DNA of 64,000 nt from Candidula unifasciata (taxonomy: Eukaryota; Mollusca; Gastropoda; Stylommatophora; Geomitridae): positions 1 to 64,000 of the forward strand of contig CAJHNH020000492.1 in assembly GCA_905116865.2 (NCBI GenBank), written 5' to 3'. Both the position numbers and the translations under genes were made by a program. How positions within the stretch are numbered: position 1 is the first letter of the stretch; each line of letters opens with the position of its first letter. Shown piece after piece: positions 21,530-30,961 of the stretch. The notes under the pieces are model-generated. The model was not told the origin of the DNA. It saw only the letters and a list, made by a program, of their open reading frames with translations, and did no database searches.

Positions 21530-22265
21530 TTTGTCAATTGAGACGAGACAGAGAATTCTTAAAAGCTATCTAAATCCCATCTAATGTATGGAAGTGAATC
21601 AGGGACAGTTGGTGGTAGATTAGTGAAAACGTTTCTGAAAGTTGGGGAGATGTAGGTTTTATAGACGAATGACGAGAATACCCTGGACAGATTTTTTTTT
21701 TTAAAGTAATGTAGATTTCAAGAAAGAAACTGACTCACGAAGAGAACTGACTACCCACATCAGAGAGAGACACGAAGAGAACTGACTACCCACATCAGAG
21801 AGAGACACGAAGAGAACTGACCACCCACATCAGAGAGAGACACGAAGAGAACTGACTACCCACATCAGAGAGAGACACGAAGAGAACTGACTACCCACAT
21901 CAGAGAGAGACACGAAGAGAACTGACTACCCACATCAGAGAGAGACACGAAGAGAACTGACTACCCACATCAGAGAGAGACACGAAGAGAACTGACTACC
22001 CACATCAGAGAGAGACACGAAGAGAACTGACTACCCACATCAGAGAGAGACACGAAGAGAACTGACTACCCACATCAGAGAGAGAGAGACAATCTACATT
22101 TTTTGGACATGTGGTGAGAAGGAGAAAACTAGAGAACATCGTGACTGAAGGAAAGTTAGAAAGTAAGTGAGGCAGGAGACCGAGAGAACAGATGCTGGAC
22201 AGTTTGACAGCATGGCATTGAGGATCATCTTTGTCAAATGTCAAAAGATGGCGTGGACTTATTGG
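21530..22265 (+). mobile_element. LINE remnant carrying an internal minisatellite
   Basis: The 5' part reads LSLSIETRQRILKSYL, then CRFYRRMTRIPWTD, the end of a reverse-transcriptase domain. After the 35-bp array the reading resumes as RERDNLHFLDMW; the next frame gives GHVVRRRKLENIVTEGKLES and RPREQMLDSLTAW. This is one C-terminal region of a non-LTR element broken by stops and by local tandem growth. Confidence 0.82.
21737..22085. repeat. 35-bp minisatellite inside a LINE
   Basis: Ten units of AGAGAACTGACTACCCACAT plus CAGAGAGAGACACGA. It lies between two LINE coding blocks and its unit reads as LINE-like TTHIRERH, so it arose by duplication of a coding segment. Confidence 0.95.
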
Positions 22266-22375
22266 GAAAAAAAAATAATATAGGATCCATGTTGTAAGAG
22301 GCGATTAAAGTAGGATGTTTAGGATTAGGAGTGGACTGGACACCTTAATCCTATCTGAATGAAAAATGAGAAGAG

Positions 22376-22455
22376 GACCCATATTTTTACAGACCAATCG
22401 GCACACGGTGGGTAATGTGGTCAGCATTAGGCCGGTCGTATGCCTATCGTCAAAG
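22376..22455 (-). mobile_element. SINE-B 3' fragment
   Basis: AGACCAATCGGCACACGGTG and AATGTGGTCAGCATTAGGCC match the minus strand of the SINE-B body. Confidence 0.65.
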
Positions 22456-22602
22456 GGGCTAATTGAGGATTTGCAGAAAATCGGATGTTCTGGGTGGAAA
22501 GACGCGTATATCACAGCCTAGTTGTAAACCACAACAGTGTGCCAACCGCCATTTTAGGTCAGCGAAGAAGAAGACGAAAAAGAGGAAGAAGAAGAAGAAG
22601 GG

Positions 22603-22745
22603 TCTCCTGGTTAGTGCAGTCGCCACCAACTGTGCAGGTTACGATTTTATTTTTGCCGCCGACAGAAGAAAACCCGTCACCTCATTAAAGATTCGAACCC
22701 AGGTCTCCAGAATAAGAGCCTAAAGTTCTTAACGGTCCGATCAAT
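22603..22745 (-). mobile_element. SINE-C copy 1
   Basis: The minus strand has a tRNA-like head with TTCGAATCTTTAATGAGG after CCTGGG, i.e. a B-box GGTTCGAATC, and a body CGGCAAAAATAAAATC. It matches 26468-26635 on the same strand (GTGCAGGTTACGATTTTATT vs GTGCAGGTAAGGCTTTTATT). Confidence 0.65.
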
Positions 22746-22749
22746 AAAA

Positions 22750-23395
22750 CACACTCATTTCGCTCGCATGCTATGTTACCCAAAATAAACCAGCCGGTTG
22801 CGGTAACCAATCCGGACATCGCACAAACACTGGGGTAAATAGGTCAACAACAACCTGGAACCGACAAGGCCGCCCTGGCGAGGAAGCTCAGGCCCTGGCC
22901 TCACGCCAAGGGAGTTTTACAGGAACAGTCCACTATATAATAATCGATAGGGGGGTTGCAATGAATATTTTTTAAATATTTTTTCCCCAAATAAACTAAT
23001 TGAACACAGCCTTTGCACAGTGAAAAAAAAAACAGGGAAACAACTATAGTGCTCGGTGACTTTAAAGGTTGGGCAAGGAAAGGACGAAGACGTTATAGAC
23101 GGATTTGGTCTTTGGAGAGAAATGAGAGAGCAGAAAAATGTGTTGAATGCGCAAAGACACATAAAATAACAGGAAATACTCACTTTAAACAACACCCTAG
23201 ATGCCCGTGAAAAGTCCTGGAAATAATTTTCGGAACCAGGCTGTTTACATATTTATAAACAGCCAATTCAGAAACAGTTGACTGTCAGTAAAAACAAGAC
23301 CAGAAACAGACTGCAATAGTGATCACGTGCCAGTCGCTGGAAAACTAAGGAAAAGCTAATGAAACTAAAAAAAAGGGGGAGAAATTAGTAAGACA
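22750..23395. other. Unassigned stretch
   Basis: No repeat family or gene recognised. Short frames here lack any protein-like feature. Confidence 0.45.
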
Positions 23396-23399
23396 TACA

Positions 23400-23775
23400 A
23401 TATTCTTCTTCCTCTTTACGTTCTCTTCTACCGCTTCGAGGGAGAAATAAGGTCCTGCTACGTGCTTTTTTTTTTGGGCTGCTTCGACCAGACACGTCGT
23501 GGTACTGTAGAGTTTCTCTCATGTTATCCTTCCATAGGTTCTCAATCTACCTCTTGCTCTACGCCCCTCTCCCCTTTTGGTAATTGCCGTGTACGGTATA
23601 GCATCAGAAGGCGTTCTCTCCAAGTGGGCAAACTATTTGATTTGCTGTCTTTCTATGTAATTTATAGTGCGTTCTGTGCCGACTTGATCTCGTATGACCT
23701 CATTCCTGATTTTATCTTTTCTGGTCAATCCTACAACCTTTCTCAGACACCTTTTTCCATGGTTACTAATTTTCT
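23400..23775 (-). mobile_element. LINE C-terminal remnant (QQIKWFGHL type)
   Basis: The minus strand reads RKVVGLTRKDKIRNEVIRDQ, RTINYIERQQIK, FAHLERTPSDAIPYTAIT and RGEGRRARGRLRTYG. This is the order DKIRNE-IR, YIE-QLRWFGHL, IP-RAL, GRR-RGRPR-W of non-LTR C-termini. Internal stops are present. The tail on this strand is AAGAGGAAGAAGAATA. Confidence 0.82.
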
Positions 23776-23952
23776 TTTACAGAGATACACCATTGCTGTT
23801 CAAAATAGATATAATGCCATTGAAAAGATATACGCAGGACAGATAAACAATGGCAAATGTCAAACGAGCCATTACAACAGACATCACAAGAAACATTACT
23901 AGAGGCAAAAGACTGCCCGCGTTAGAAAGAGACAATCTACATTCTTTAGTCA

Positions 23953-24285
23953 CGACGGGCTCCAGCATGCTGACGAGCCGTGCTGCTGACGTCACCGGGT
24001 CGGGCTAACGTTGCGTAACGCAGCGGTTTTCAAACTGGGTGCCGAAGCACCCTGGGGGGCTATGAGCGTATGCCGCGGGTGCGGCAGCAATAATTAAGAA
24101 AAGCTGGCTAAAAATTGTTAAATTATTAAAGAAGGCATGTAGATACTTAACAGTTAAAATTTAAGTTGTCCTTCCTCGCCACCGTCCAAAATAGTTTATT
24201 TCTTGTTTGAGAACCCTGCGTTAACGCATCGTTAGCCCGACCGGGAGACCTCAGCAGCACGGCCCGTCAGCTGGGGCCGGTTATG
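23953..24285. mobile_element. MITE-F copy 2, 9-bp duplication
   Basis: Perfect 9-bp target duplication CTTTAGTCA at 23944-23952 and 24286-24294. Inverted ends CGACGGGCTCCAGC and GCTGGGGCCGG, each running inward to a CAGCGGTTYTCAAAC-like motif. The inner part holds GAAGGCATGTAGATACTTAA, shared (inverted) with copy 1 at 2784-3109. Confidence 0.85.
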
Positions 24286-24301
24286 CTTTAGTCATGTGAT
24301 G

Positions 24302-24534
24302 GTTACAGGTTAGTTGCGTATCCTTTACAGGACGTTGCAGAACCAACCCCAGCAGCCCCTGGCTGTTGTGTGGTTTATCTAGGCAAATTTACGTCCAGTA
24401 GTTTGCCATGGCTTTCTAGACGGTCAGCCCCCAGATACCACTGTCGAAACCAACGCAAGGCGCATGGCCCACAGCTGGGATCGAACCCGGCACCCCGGCG
24501 CGTTCAAATGGACTTAGCCACAGAGCTGACAGTT
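24302..24534 (-). mobile_element. SINE-D copy nested in LINE
   Basis: Minus-strand SINE-D: starts GGTTAGTTGCGTATCC (tail complement), contains AACCAACCCCAGCAGCCCCT and GGGATCGAACCCGG (B-box complement) and ends at GCCACAGAGCTGAC. An 8-bp target duplication ATGTGATG lies at 24294-24301 and 24535-24542. Confidence 0.87.
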
Positions 24535-24848
24535 ATGTGATGAGAAGGAGAAAACTGGGGGACGTCGTGACACTAGGGAAGCTGGACGGAAGGACAGGCA
24601 GATCGAGACCGAGAGAAAAGATACAAGGCAGTTTGACATGGGATAGAGGATCATCTGTATCCGAGTTGAATGAAACTACACGAGACAGAAGGTTGTGGAT
24701 AGACATGACTACCAACGTCACACTGCATGGACGTTAAGAAGGAGAACTGTCCTGGATCCCCGGCTAGCTAACGTGTTGCTAGATCGAAGTCAACAGGAAA
24801 AGTAATATAATAGAAGAAAATAATTCCAAAATCCGGGGTTCCAGAAGT

Positions 24849-25044
24849 CAGTGATTTTCAACCTTCTTATGCCGTGACCTTTTAATACAGTTTCTCGAGT
24901 TGAGGCGAACCTCCAAAAATACAATTATTTTCGTCCTTACTTCATAACTTCAACGAACAGGTGGTCTGCGATAGTCTTTGGCGACCCCTGTGAAAGAAAC
25001 GATCCACCCAAAAAGGGTCGCCACCCATAAGTTGAGACCCGCTG
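24849..25044 (-). mobile_element. SPIN-like hAT MITE copy 2
   Basis: Ends CAGTGATTTTCAACCTTCTT and GTTGAGACCCGCTG. Inside, CCTTTTAATACAGTTTCTCG, TTCATAACTTCAACGAACAG and TCTTTGGCGACCCCTGTGAA match copies 1 and 3 in reverse. About 196 bp, no reading frame. The flanking 8 bp do not match, so no duplication is visible. Confidence 0.78.
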
Positions 25045-25089
25045 CTCCAGCCCATGCCAGTTTCTGTTTTCTTCTTCTCTAAAAATTAA

Positions 25090-25175
25090 TGCAAGATTCT
25101 GCTTCCTCTTCTTCTCTTCAGGCTGCATACTGCCTGGGAAAGTTCTGGTCGTTTGTCTACTTCTGCACTGTGGAG
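25090..25175 (-). mobile_element. SINE-E 3' fragment
   Basis: CTTCTTCTCTTCAGGCTGCA then GGAAAGTTCTGGTCGTTTGT match the tail-proximal part of SINE-E on the minus strand. Confidence 0.55.
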
Positions 25176-25227
25176 ATGACACCTGACTGATTATTCACTT
25201 TTCTGAATTAGTAGGTGGGGGCCCAGA

Positions 25228-26012
25228 ACACTGCATGTCCAGGGCCTACCGAACACCGCGTGTCCAGGGCCTACAGAACACCGCGTGTCCAGGGCCTACC
25301 GAACACCGCGTGTCCAGGGCCTACAGAACACCGCGTGTCCAGGGCCTACCGAACACCGCGTGTCCAGGGCCTACCGAACACCGCGTGTCCAGGGCCTACA
25401 GAACACTGCATGTCCAGGGCCTTCAGAACACCGTGTGTGTAGGGCCTACGGTACACCGCGTGTCCAGAGCCTACGGTACACCGCGTGTCCAGGGCCTACC
25501 GAACATCGCGTGTCCAGAGCCTACCGAACATCGCGTATCCAGAGCCTACAGAACACCGCGTGTCCAGGGCCTACAGAACACCGCGTGTCTAGGGCCTACA
25601 GAACACCGCGTGTCCAGGGCCTACAGAACATCGCGTGTCCAGGGCCTACAGAACTGCGTGTCCAGGGCCTACAGAACTGCGTGTCCAGGGCCTACAGAAC
25701 ACCGCGTGTCTAGGGCCTACAGAACACCGCGTGTCCAGGGCCTACAGAACATCGCGTGTCCAGGGCCTACAAAACTGCGTGTCCAGGGCCTACAGAACTG
25801 CGTGTCCAGGGCCTACAGAACACCGCGTGTCCAGGGCCTATCGAACACCGCGTGTCCAGGGCCTACAGAACACCGCGTGTCCAGGGCCTACAGAACATCG
25901 CGTGTCTAGGGCCTACAGAACACCGCGTGTCCAGGGCCTACAGAACACCGCGTGTCCAGGGCCTACATAACACCACGTGTCCAGGGCCTACAGAACACTG
26001 CGTGTCAAGCGT
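25228..26012. repeat. 25-bp minisatellite with 23-bp variants
   Basis: About 31 units of AGGGCCTACAGAACACCGCG plus TGTCC. Units with ACAGAACTGCG are 23 bp and shift frames. TACC and TACA versions are interspersed. Open frames through it follow from a stop-free unit. Confidence 0.96.
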
Positions 26013-26039
26013 CTACGATCATTGCAACAGGGAACAGAG

Positions 26040-26405
26040 TTTAAAATGCACGATGGTCCACAGAAAGTGTTCGATGGATCAATCAGTTGTCTCATTCGCA
26101 AGGATTTTATGATGAACTCAATCCTCGGCGGAGCTTCGGAGTTCGTGCGTCCATGCTGAGATCCGATGCAGCAAAAACCACAAGGTACAGAAGGAGGAGA
26201 GGAAAATATGGCAGAAGTGCTGGTGACATGGGAGTAAATCATGGTGAAACACATATATGCCGCCTTCCAGGCCGAGAACCAACTTCTCATTGGAATAATT
26301 AGCAGAAGTACCTTGGAGTGGCTGCTGCAGCGGAGGACTGAGGAGGCATGGGAATGCCTGATATGCAGTGACGTCGACTGTGATAATATCACAACAGAGC
26401 CAAAC
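26040..26405 (+). mobile_element. RNH-LINE 3' fragment
   Basis: Degenerate, with a clear C-terminal block GIISRSTLEWLLQRRTEEAW, then ECLICSDVDCDN. It is homologous to the C-termini at 34200-34280 (IGTLRWLLKMRTENAWECPE) and 3860-3940. Earlier sequence shows SQGFYDELNPRRSFGVR in one frame but many stops. Confidence 0.72.
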
Positions 26406-26467
26406 TACCAATGACTGCCTTTATGTTACCACTTTAGCGGTGTAGGCAGGGGGGTTCTTTGTGTCTG

Positions 26468-26635
26468 AGTATTTATGGCCGCATGGCTAGTGCTGTCGCC
26501 ACGACTGTGCAGGTAAGGCTTTTATTTTGCCCCCGACACACACAAAAACCCCCAGCCTTACTGAGGATTCGAACCTTGGTCAATCGCTTGAGAGCCCAGA
26601 GTTCTAACCGTTCGGTTAGCCGCTCCACATCATAG
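26468..26635 (-). mobile_element. SINE-C copy 2
   Basis: The minus strand reads GTGGAGCGGCTAACCGAACG, then GGTTCGAATCCTCAG, a good A-box/B-box pair with tRNA-like spacing, followed by the GGGGGCAAAATAAAAGCC body and TGTCGCCACGACTG complement. Matches 22603-22745. Confidence 0.72.
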
Positions 26636-26639
26636 CAGC

Positions 26640-27435
26640 CTGTAAGAAATCCAACTGGGTCAATCTACTACTGGAGGTCACGGTTTACCATTACCTTGTT
26701 GAGAACTAACGATTCTCAATCCAGATGGCTGACTAAACAAGCTGGTTCCAAATCCAATGTTAAACTTCCACAGGAGTTATATAATCCGGGCACCAATAAC
26801 GTCTACAACAGACAGGCATAACTTGGCAGTCTTATGCGAGCAGGACGGTAGATTAACAGGTGTGTTATTAAATTAGTCAATCGCCTGCGACGTTCCCCTC
26901 TCGAATGCCGGTGTTTACCTCCTGAGGTCTATATTTAGATACCGTATTTCGGCTTAAACACAAGATGGCCGCCGCCGTCCGCACATATTCATCACCCAGG
27001 CTTCCGTCTGTCTAAATATAGCCGTGTGGACACAAAAATAGCAAGAAGGTCCAGAACTGGAGAACGGTGAACTACCTGAAGACAGCCGTTGGTGAGAAAG
27101 GTTTCTTTATGCAAATGCCACGGTTAGGGAAAAAATTTGAAGCCTGCTACAAAGAGAACAAGCAAGCAGGTAGGTGTAGACACCCGTCCGATGACATGAC
27201 CCTCGTGTGGGATACAGCCAATCAGAGACCGCTTTTGCAACAACAAATGTAGGTTAGTGGAAGAGAAGGGCGATGCACTAGAAAGGGGCACGTCGTTCTT
27301 AATGGATTCGGAACGAATGTTTGTCGACATTTTAACTGATAATCACCTGGATGTAAAGAAGCCAGACTAGCTGGGTGGTTTGAACGCTAGCTCTCATGCA
27401 AGGAGACTCCGGTTGGAATTCCCAGTGAGGCGATG
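26640..27435. other. Unassigned stretch
   Basis: No gene or recognised repeat. It includes an AAGATGGCCGCCGCCG string near 26962 and a possible tRNA-like B-box (GGTTGGAATTCCC) near 27412. Confidence 0.45.
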
Positions 27436-27439
27436 GCAG

Positions 27440-27650
27440 ATTTTCTGGGTGAAAGGAAAACCTTAAGGTTCTTCTGTTTGATTTCACCCCATCTCGGGGA
27501 CTCCGAGATCCGTGGGGAGTTCCCGTGAAAGTCCAACAGTATGGGGGAAGGGGGGGGCGTATGGCTAATATTAGCCTTTGTTAATCTCAAACATCTACCA
27601 CCATTATACAACTGGACCTTCCCGGGACTCCCTATTACCAAAAGGCCTAC
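27440..27650. mobile_element. MITE-I-related remnant
   Basis: CCCGTGAAAGTCCAACAGTA and the opposing TATACAACTGGACCTTCCCG form weak inverted halves like MITE-I, with TTCACCCCATCTCGGGGACT at the outer side. Strongly diverged. Confidence 0.5.
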
Positions 27651-27787
27651 AACAGTAGGTTTTTCTAGGCACCGACAACCCAGGCCGGGCCTTAGGTAAT
27701 AAATACGCGTGTGCCGTGCCGAATTGTTGGCTTGTTAAAACTCAGTACCCTATCTGCAGCTGTAAAAGCCTAATAGGGATCTTGACC

Positions 27788-27805
27788 CCCCCCCCCCCCC
27801 CCGCC
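27788..27805. repeat. Poly-C run
   Basis: Homopolymer C tract. Confidence 0.9.
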
Positions 27806-27876
27806 TCCCCTTTTCGAGTCACTACCGTTCTCAACACATACACGGCCCAGGTATCCTAGCGCAGCGAGGGACGACT

Positions 27877-28770
27877 ATGTCAGCGAATGGAAAATGTAGG
27901 ATTATTACCGCAGTTAAGCAGACAGTTGCCTCGTTAGTTACCCCGGTTAATGACACCTGTCAGATAGTAACCCCAGCTAATGACACTTGCCAGATAGTTA
28001 CCTCAGTTAATGACACTTGTCAGATAGTAACCTCAGATAATGACACTTGCCAGATAGTTACCTCAGTTAATGACACTTGCCAGATAGTTACCTCAGTTAA
28101 TGACACTTGTCAGATAGTTACCTCAGTTAATGACACTTGTCAGACAGTAACCTCAGTTAATGACACTTGCCAGATAGTAACCTCAGTTAATGACACTTGT
28201 CAGACAGTAACCTCAGTTAATGACACTTGCCAGATAGTAACCTCAGATAATGACACTTGTCAGATAGTTACCTCAGTTAATGATACTTGTCAGATAGTAA
28301 CCTCAGATAATGACACTTGTCAGATAGTTACCTCAGATAATGACACTTGTCAGACAGTAACCTCAGTTAATGACACTTGCCAGATAGTAACCTCAGATAA
28401 TGACACTTGTCAGATAGTTACCTCAATTAATGATACTTGTCAGATAGTTACCTCAGATAATGACACTTGTCAGATAGTTACCCAGGTTAATGACACTTGT
28501 CAGATAGTTACCTCAGTTAGTGACATTTGTCAAATAGTAACCTCAGATAATGACACTTGTCAGATAGTTACCTCAGAAAATGACACCTGCCAGATAGTTA
28601 CCTCAGTCAGTGATACTTTTCAGATTTGTACCTCAGATAATGACACTTGCCGGATAGTTACCTCAGTTATTGACACTTGGGCCTATTCTTGTTTTCCCTT
28701 AATAGGGCCCCGAAGCCCACACGGGGAGAAAAAGAAATATATAGTAAAGATATGTCGGCTCTATGGCTAA
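27877..28770 (+). CDS. Uncertain ORF built on a 10-residue repeat
   Basis: An ATG-started frame of 297 codons contains about 24 copies of a 10-residue repeat, VNDTCQIVTS, each exactly 30 bp. Variation is mostly at third positions (TGT/TGC, GTA/GTT, GAC/GAT, ACT/ACC, CAG/CAA) plus two replacement sites (V/D at repeat position 1, I/T at position 7). NDT is an N-glycosylation-type sequon and each repeat has one Cys. Against a gene: there is no signal peptide, no recognised domain, the end runs into SINE-E and SINE-D sequence, and a stop-free unit can arise by chance. The other two plus frames are closed by TAA, TGA or TAG in each unit. No function can be assigned. Confidence 0.25.
   Translation: MSANGKCRIITAVKQTVASLVTPVNDTCQIVTPANDTCQIVTSVNDTCQIVTSDNDTCQIVTSVNDTCQIVTSVNDTCQIVTSVNDTCQTVTSVNDTCQIVTSVNDTCQTVTSVNDTCQIVTSDNDTCQIVTSVNDTCQIVTSDNDTCQIVTSDNDTCQTVTSVNDTCQIVTSDNDTCQIVTSINDTCQIVTSDNDTCQIVTQVNDTCQIVTSVSDICQIVTSDNDTCQIVTSENDTCQIVTSVSDTFQICTSDNDTCRIVTSVIDTWAYSCFPLIGPRSPHGEKKKYIVKICRLYG
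27946..28680. repeat. 30-bp minisatellite without indels
   Basis: About 24.5 units of GTTAATGACACTTGTCAGAT plus AGTAACCTCA, all 30 bp long. GTTAAT and GATAAT versions are intermixed, and divergence rises in the last four units. Confidence 0.97.
28677..28725 (-). mobile_element. SINE-E 5' fragment
   Basis: GGGCCTATTCTTGTTTTCCC and CCGAAGCCCACACGGGGAG are the complement of the SINE-E head. Confidence 0.65.
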
Positions 28771-28940
28771 GTCGATGCGAACGCTTCGTAATGCCCGGCG
28801 GGTTCGATCCCAGCTGCGGGCCATGCGCCGTGCGTTGGTTTCGACAGTGGTACCAAGAAAGCCGACCGTTCAAGAAGCAATGGCAAACTACTGGACGTAA
28901 ATATGCATAGAAACGTCCTATAAAGGATACGCAACTAACC
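28748..28940 (+). mobile_element. SINE-D copy, 3' shortened
   Basis: GTCGGCTCTATGGCTAAGTC head, B-box GGTTCGATCCC, body GCAATGGCAAACTACTGGAC and tail GGATACGCAACTAACCAG. About 40 bp before the tail are missing relative to 17157-17388. Confidence 0.87.
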
Positions 28941-28949
28941 AGTAAAGAT

Positions 28950-29110
28950 ATCTCACAGGGTGACCCAGCCTCTATTCGGACAGGGCTATGTCTTAGCCTA
29001 GAAAGTAAAAGCGATTAGCGTGATGTTGACCAGACTACCCACTGAGTGTGGATTGGTCTTTAAAAATACGATTTTAGCATTACACTATATGCAAGAAAAA
29101 GGGTCCCCAA
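28950..29110 (+). mobile_element. SINE-B 3' part
   Basis: GGGTGACCCAGCCTCTATTC, AGAAAGTAAAAGCGATTAGC and GTGATGTTGACCAGACTACC match the SINE-B body directly downstream of the SINE-D copy. Confidence 0.65.
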
Positions 29111-29114
29111 CAAA

Positions 29115-29555
29115 ACAAAAACGTAAAAGATAGATTTAAAATGCTTTACTGATATTATCAATGATTTCTGGAAGAGTAATTTTCCACATCAACAAATAAC
29201 AAAATGGACTCATTTACCAAGATTAATGCGAAGTGTTTGGCATTTTTGCAGTTGAAACAAATTATTTATGTGAAAACGAAAAGTCTGGATGTTTTTTTTT
29301 TTCCAACGAAAAAAAAGATAAACTGCACTTTAAAGAAACGTTGCCGCCCACACAAGTCTCGCACCCCTACAAGAAAAAAAAATGAATTGATCCATCCGGA
29401 ACGCCATATTTTGTCAACCGACATCTCCAAGATATATTATAGATATTATTTCGCGATGATACAGAATATACGTGAACTACTAAACCTGAATTAAGTACAC
29501 TCAAGGTTTTATCCAAATCTATATGTTTCAAAAAGGATTCTGGACAAACAGAGGT
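29115..29555. other. Unassigned AT-rich stretch
   Basis: Contains a 96-codon Lys/Ile-rich frame (29204-29494) with no recognised feature; composition explains it. Confidence 0.45.
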
Positions 29556-29559
29556 CTGT

Positions 29560-29860
29560 GCAATAAACCTCCTACAGTAACACATACTAATGCGGAAGGG
29601 TAACCCCCGTATTTTATTCATCGATTTCAATACATGAGGTGTTTTCCTGCAGTAAAATAACTAGACATTCTTTTACAAGCATTTCAATCAAACCTTAACA
29701 GCTCTTTAAGCCAAATAACCGACGATATTATTATCACATTAATTAAATAATGTTATCTACAATACAAAATAATGAGGAAGGGTAACCCCCAGTGTTCCTA
29801 CACGGTGTTTCCCCATAATGCAATGCAAACACTTAGATATTCTGCTAAAACTGCAAAAAA
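29560..29860. repeat. Diverged direct duplication
   Basis: Two related segments about 185 bp apart: AATGCGGAAGGGTAACCCCC then ACTAGACATTCTTTTAC, and AATGAGGAAGGGTAACCCCC then ACTTAGATATTCTGCTA. Probably a two-copy relic of a longer unit. Confidence 0.5.
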
Positions 29861-29864
29861 TTTC

Positions 29865-30405
29865 AACCCACGGTGCTTTTAACCCTACAAAAACGTAACA
29901 GCTCACAACAGTTAGTAAATAAAAACAGCTTCAATCTACGCAACGCCAAAGCTAAACCGAGTAAACATGAAGAAACTTACGGTTTGAAGCCAGAGGTGAA
30001 CCGTCAGTCAAATGGGTGGTTTTCCGACGTGGCATTCCATAACAGTGTCAGTCTCACGCGGTTTTACGAATATCCTGAAGTCTAACTTGATCGCACATGC
30101 TGTATCTTGATAAAATTTACTCCATAGTTGTGGCAGCTACACGAAGAAACGGTGGAAACACAATTTAAAGGCTGTTTTGACTAAAAAATACCCGGGAAAT
30201 TCTCCGAATCAACATGGGGAATCTCGATCGTCTGTGCTGGGTTTTGTCGACAGTGACGTCACCGAGTTTTAGTAATGGGCCACCAAAACGAGGCTCCGTG
30301 GGGCAGACGATTTCGGGACAAGGGAGATCACTGCAGATTTGTCGTTAGAGTTGCATGCATTACTTCCCTTATAGCGATTCGCCCTTGTCATGTTGAATTA
30401 GAAAT
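29865..30405. other. Unassigned stretch
   Basis: No gene or repeat recognised; short frames only. Confidence 0.45.
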
Positions 30406-30411
30406 CTCCCA

Positions 30412-30632
30412 GTATGGGTTCCGGGGCCCCGTTGTGGGAGAGAGGGGGGAGGGGGGAGTAAGAATAGACCCACTACAAGTATGTCGTAGGAGTCGATTAA
30501 TTAGAGACTTTCTTCGAAGTCGGAGTGCATGCATCGGCCTGAGAGGCAAGGAAACAACAATCCATACAAATAAGCCAGATCTGTAAAACGGATGTGCACG
30601 CTCTACACAGATTCTGGAACAGGAGAATTCTA
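30412..30632 (+). mobile_element. SINE-E copy, 3' truncated
   Basis: Starts TATGGGTTCCGGGGCCCCGT, contains GACTTTCTTCGAAGTCGGAG and AGATCTGTAAAACGGATGTG, and ends at GATTCTGGAACAGGA. It faces the next copy tail to tail. Confidence 0.8.
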
Positions 30633-30918
30633 GATGGAAATCTTTTTCTTCTTTATTCACCGGCTGTATGCTCCTGCGGAAAGTCCTGGTTGTTCAAATA
30701 TTTTTTCTTTGGCTTTGTGAAAGGGCCTGAGTTTTGCGTGTACATCCGTTTTACTGTCCTATTTGTGTGCAGTTAGTTGTTCCATGCCTCTCGGGCAGAT
30801 GCGCTCCGACTTGAAGCTCATAATTAGTCGCTCTTACGTCATGCTTATTGGAGTGGTAGTGGGTCTATTCTTGTTTTCCTCCACAACGGGGCCTCGGAAC
30901 TCACACGGGAAAGATGTA
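30633..30918 (-). mobile_element. SINE-E copy, inverted partner
   Basis: Begins with the tail complement TCTTTTTCTTCTTTATTCAC and ends with CACAACGGGGCCTCGGAACT. With the previous copy it makes a roughly 500-bp inverted repeat. Confidence 0.8.
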
Positions 30919-30961
30919 AATCCAACTGGGCAAATTCCAGATGCCCTTCTTAACCTCAAAA

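Larger units (their letters stand above)
23810..24742 (+). mobile_element. LINE C-terminal remnant split by two insertions
   Basis: The left part (23810-23952) reads ITRNITRGKRLPALERDNLH and the right part (24535-24742) reads MRRRKLGDVVTLGKLDGRTG, RPREKIQGSLTWD and TTRDRRLWIDMTTN. A MITE-F and a SINE-D sit between them. Removing both together with one copy of each target duplication restores collinearity with the LINE at 22085-22135 (CAATCTACATT ... GTGATGAGAAGGAG). Confidence 0.82.

Noticed and set aside
25235..26112. Frames with RAYRTPRVQGLQ repeats
   Set aside because: Several overlapping frames are open and 23-bp units shift them; no coding support.
29204..29494. 96-codon Lys/Ile-rich frame
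   Set aside because: AT-rich composition and no recognisable motif.
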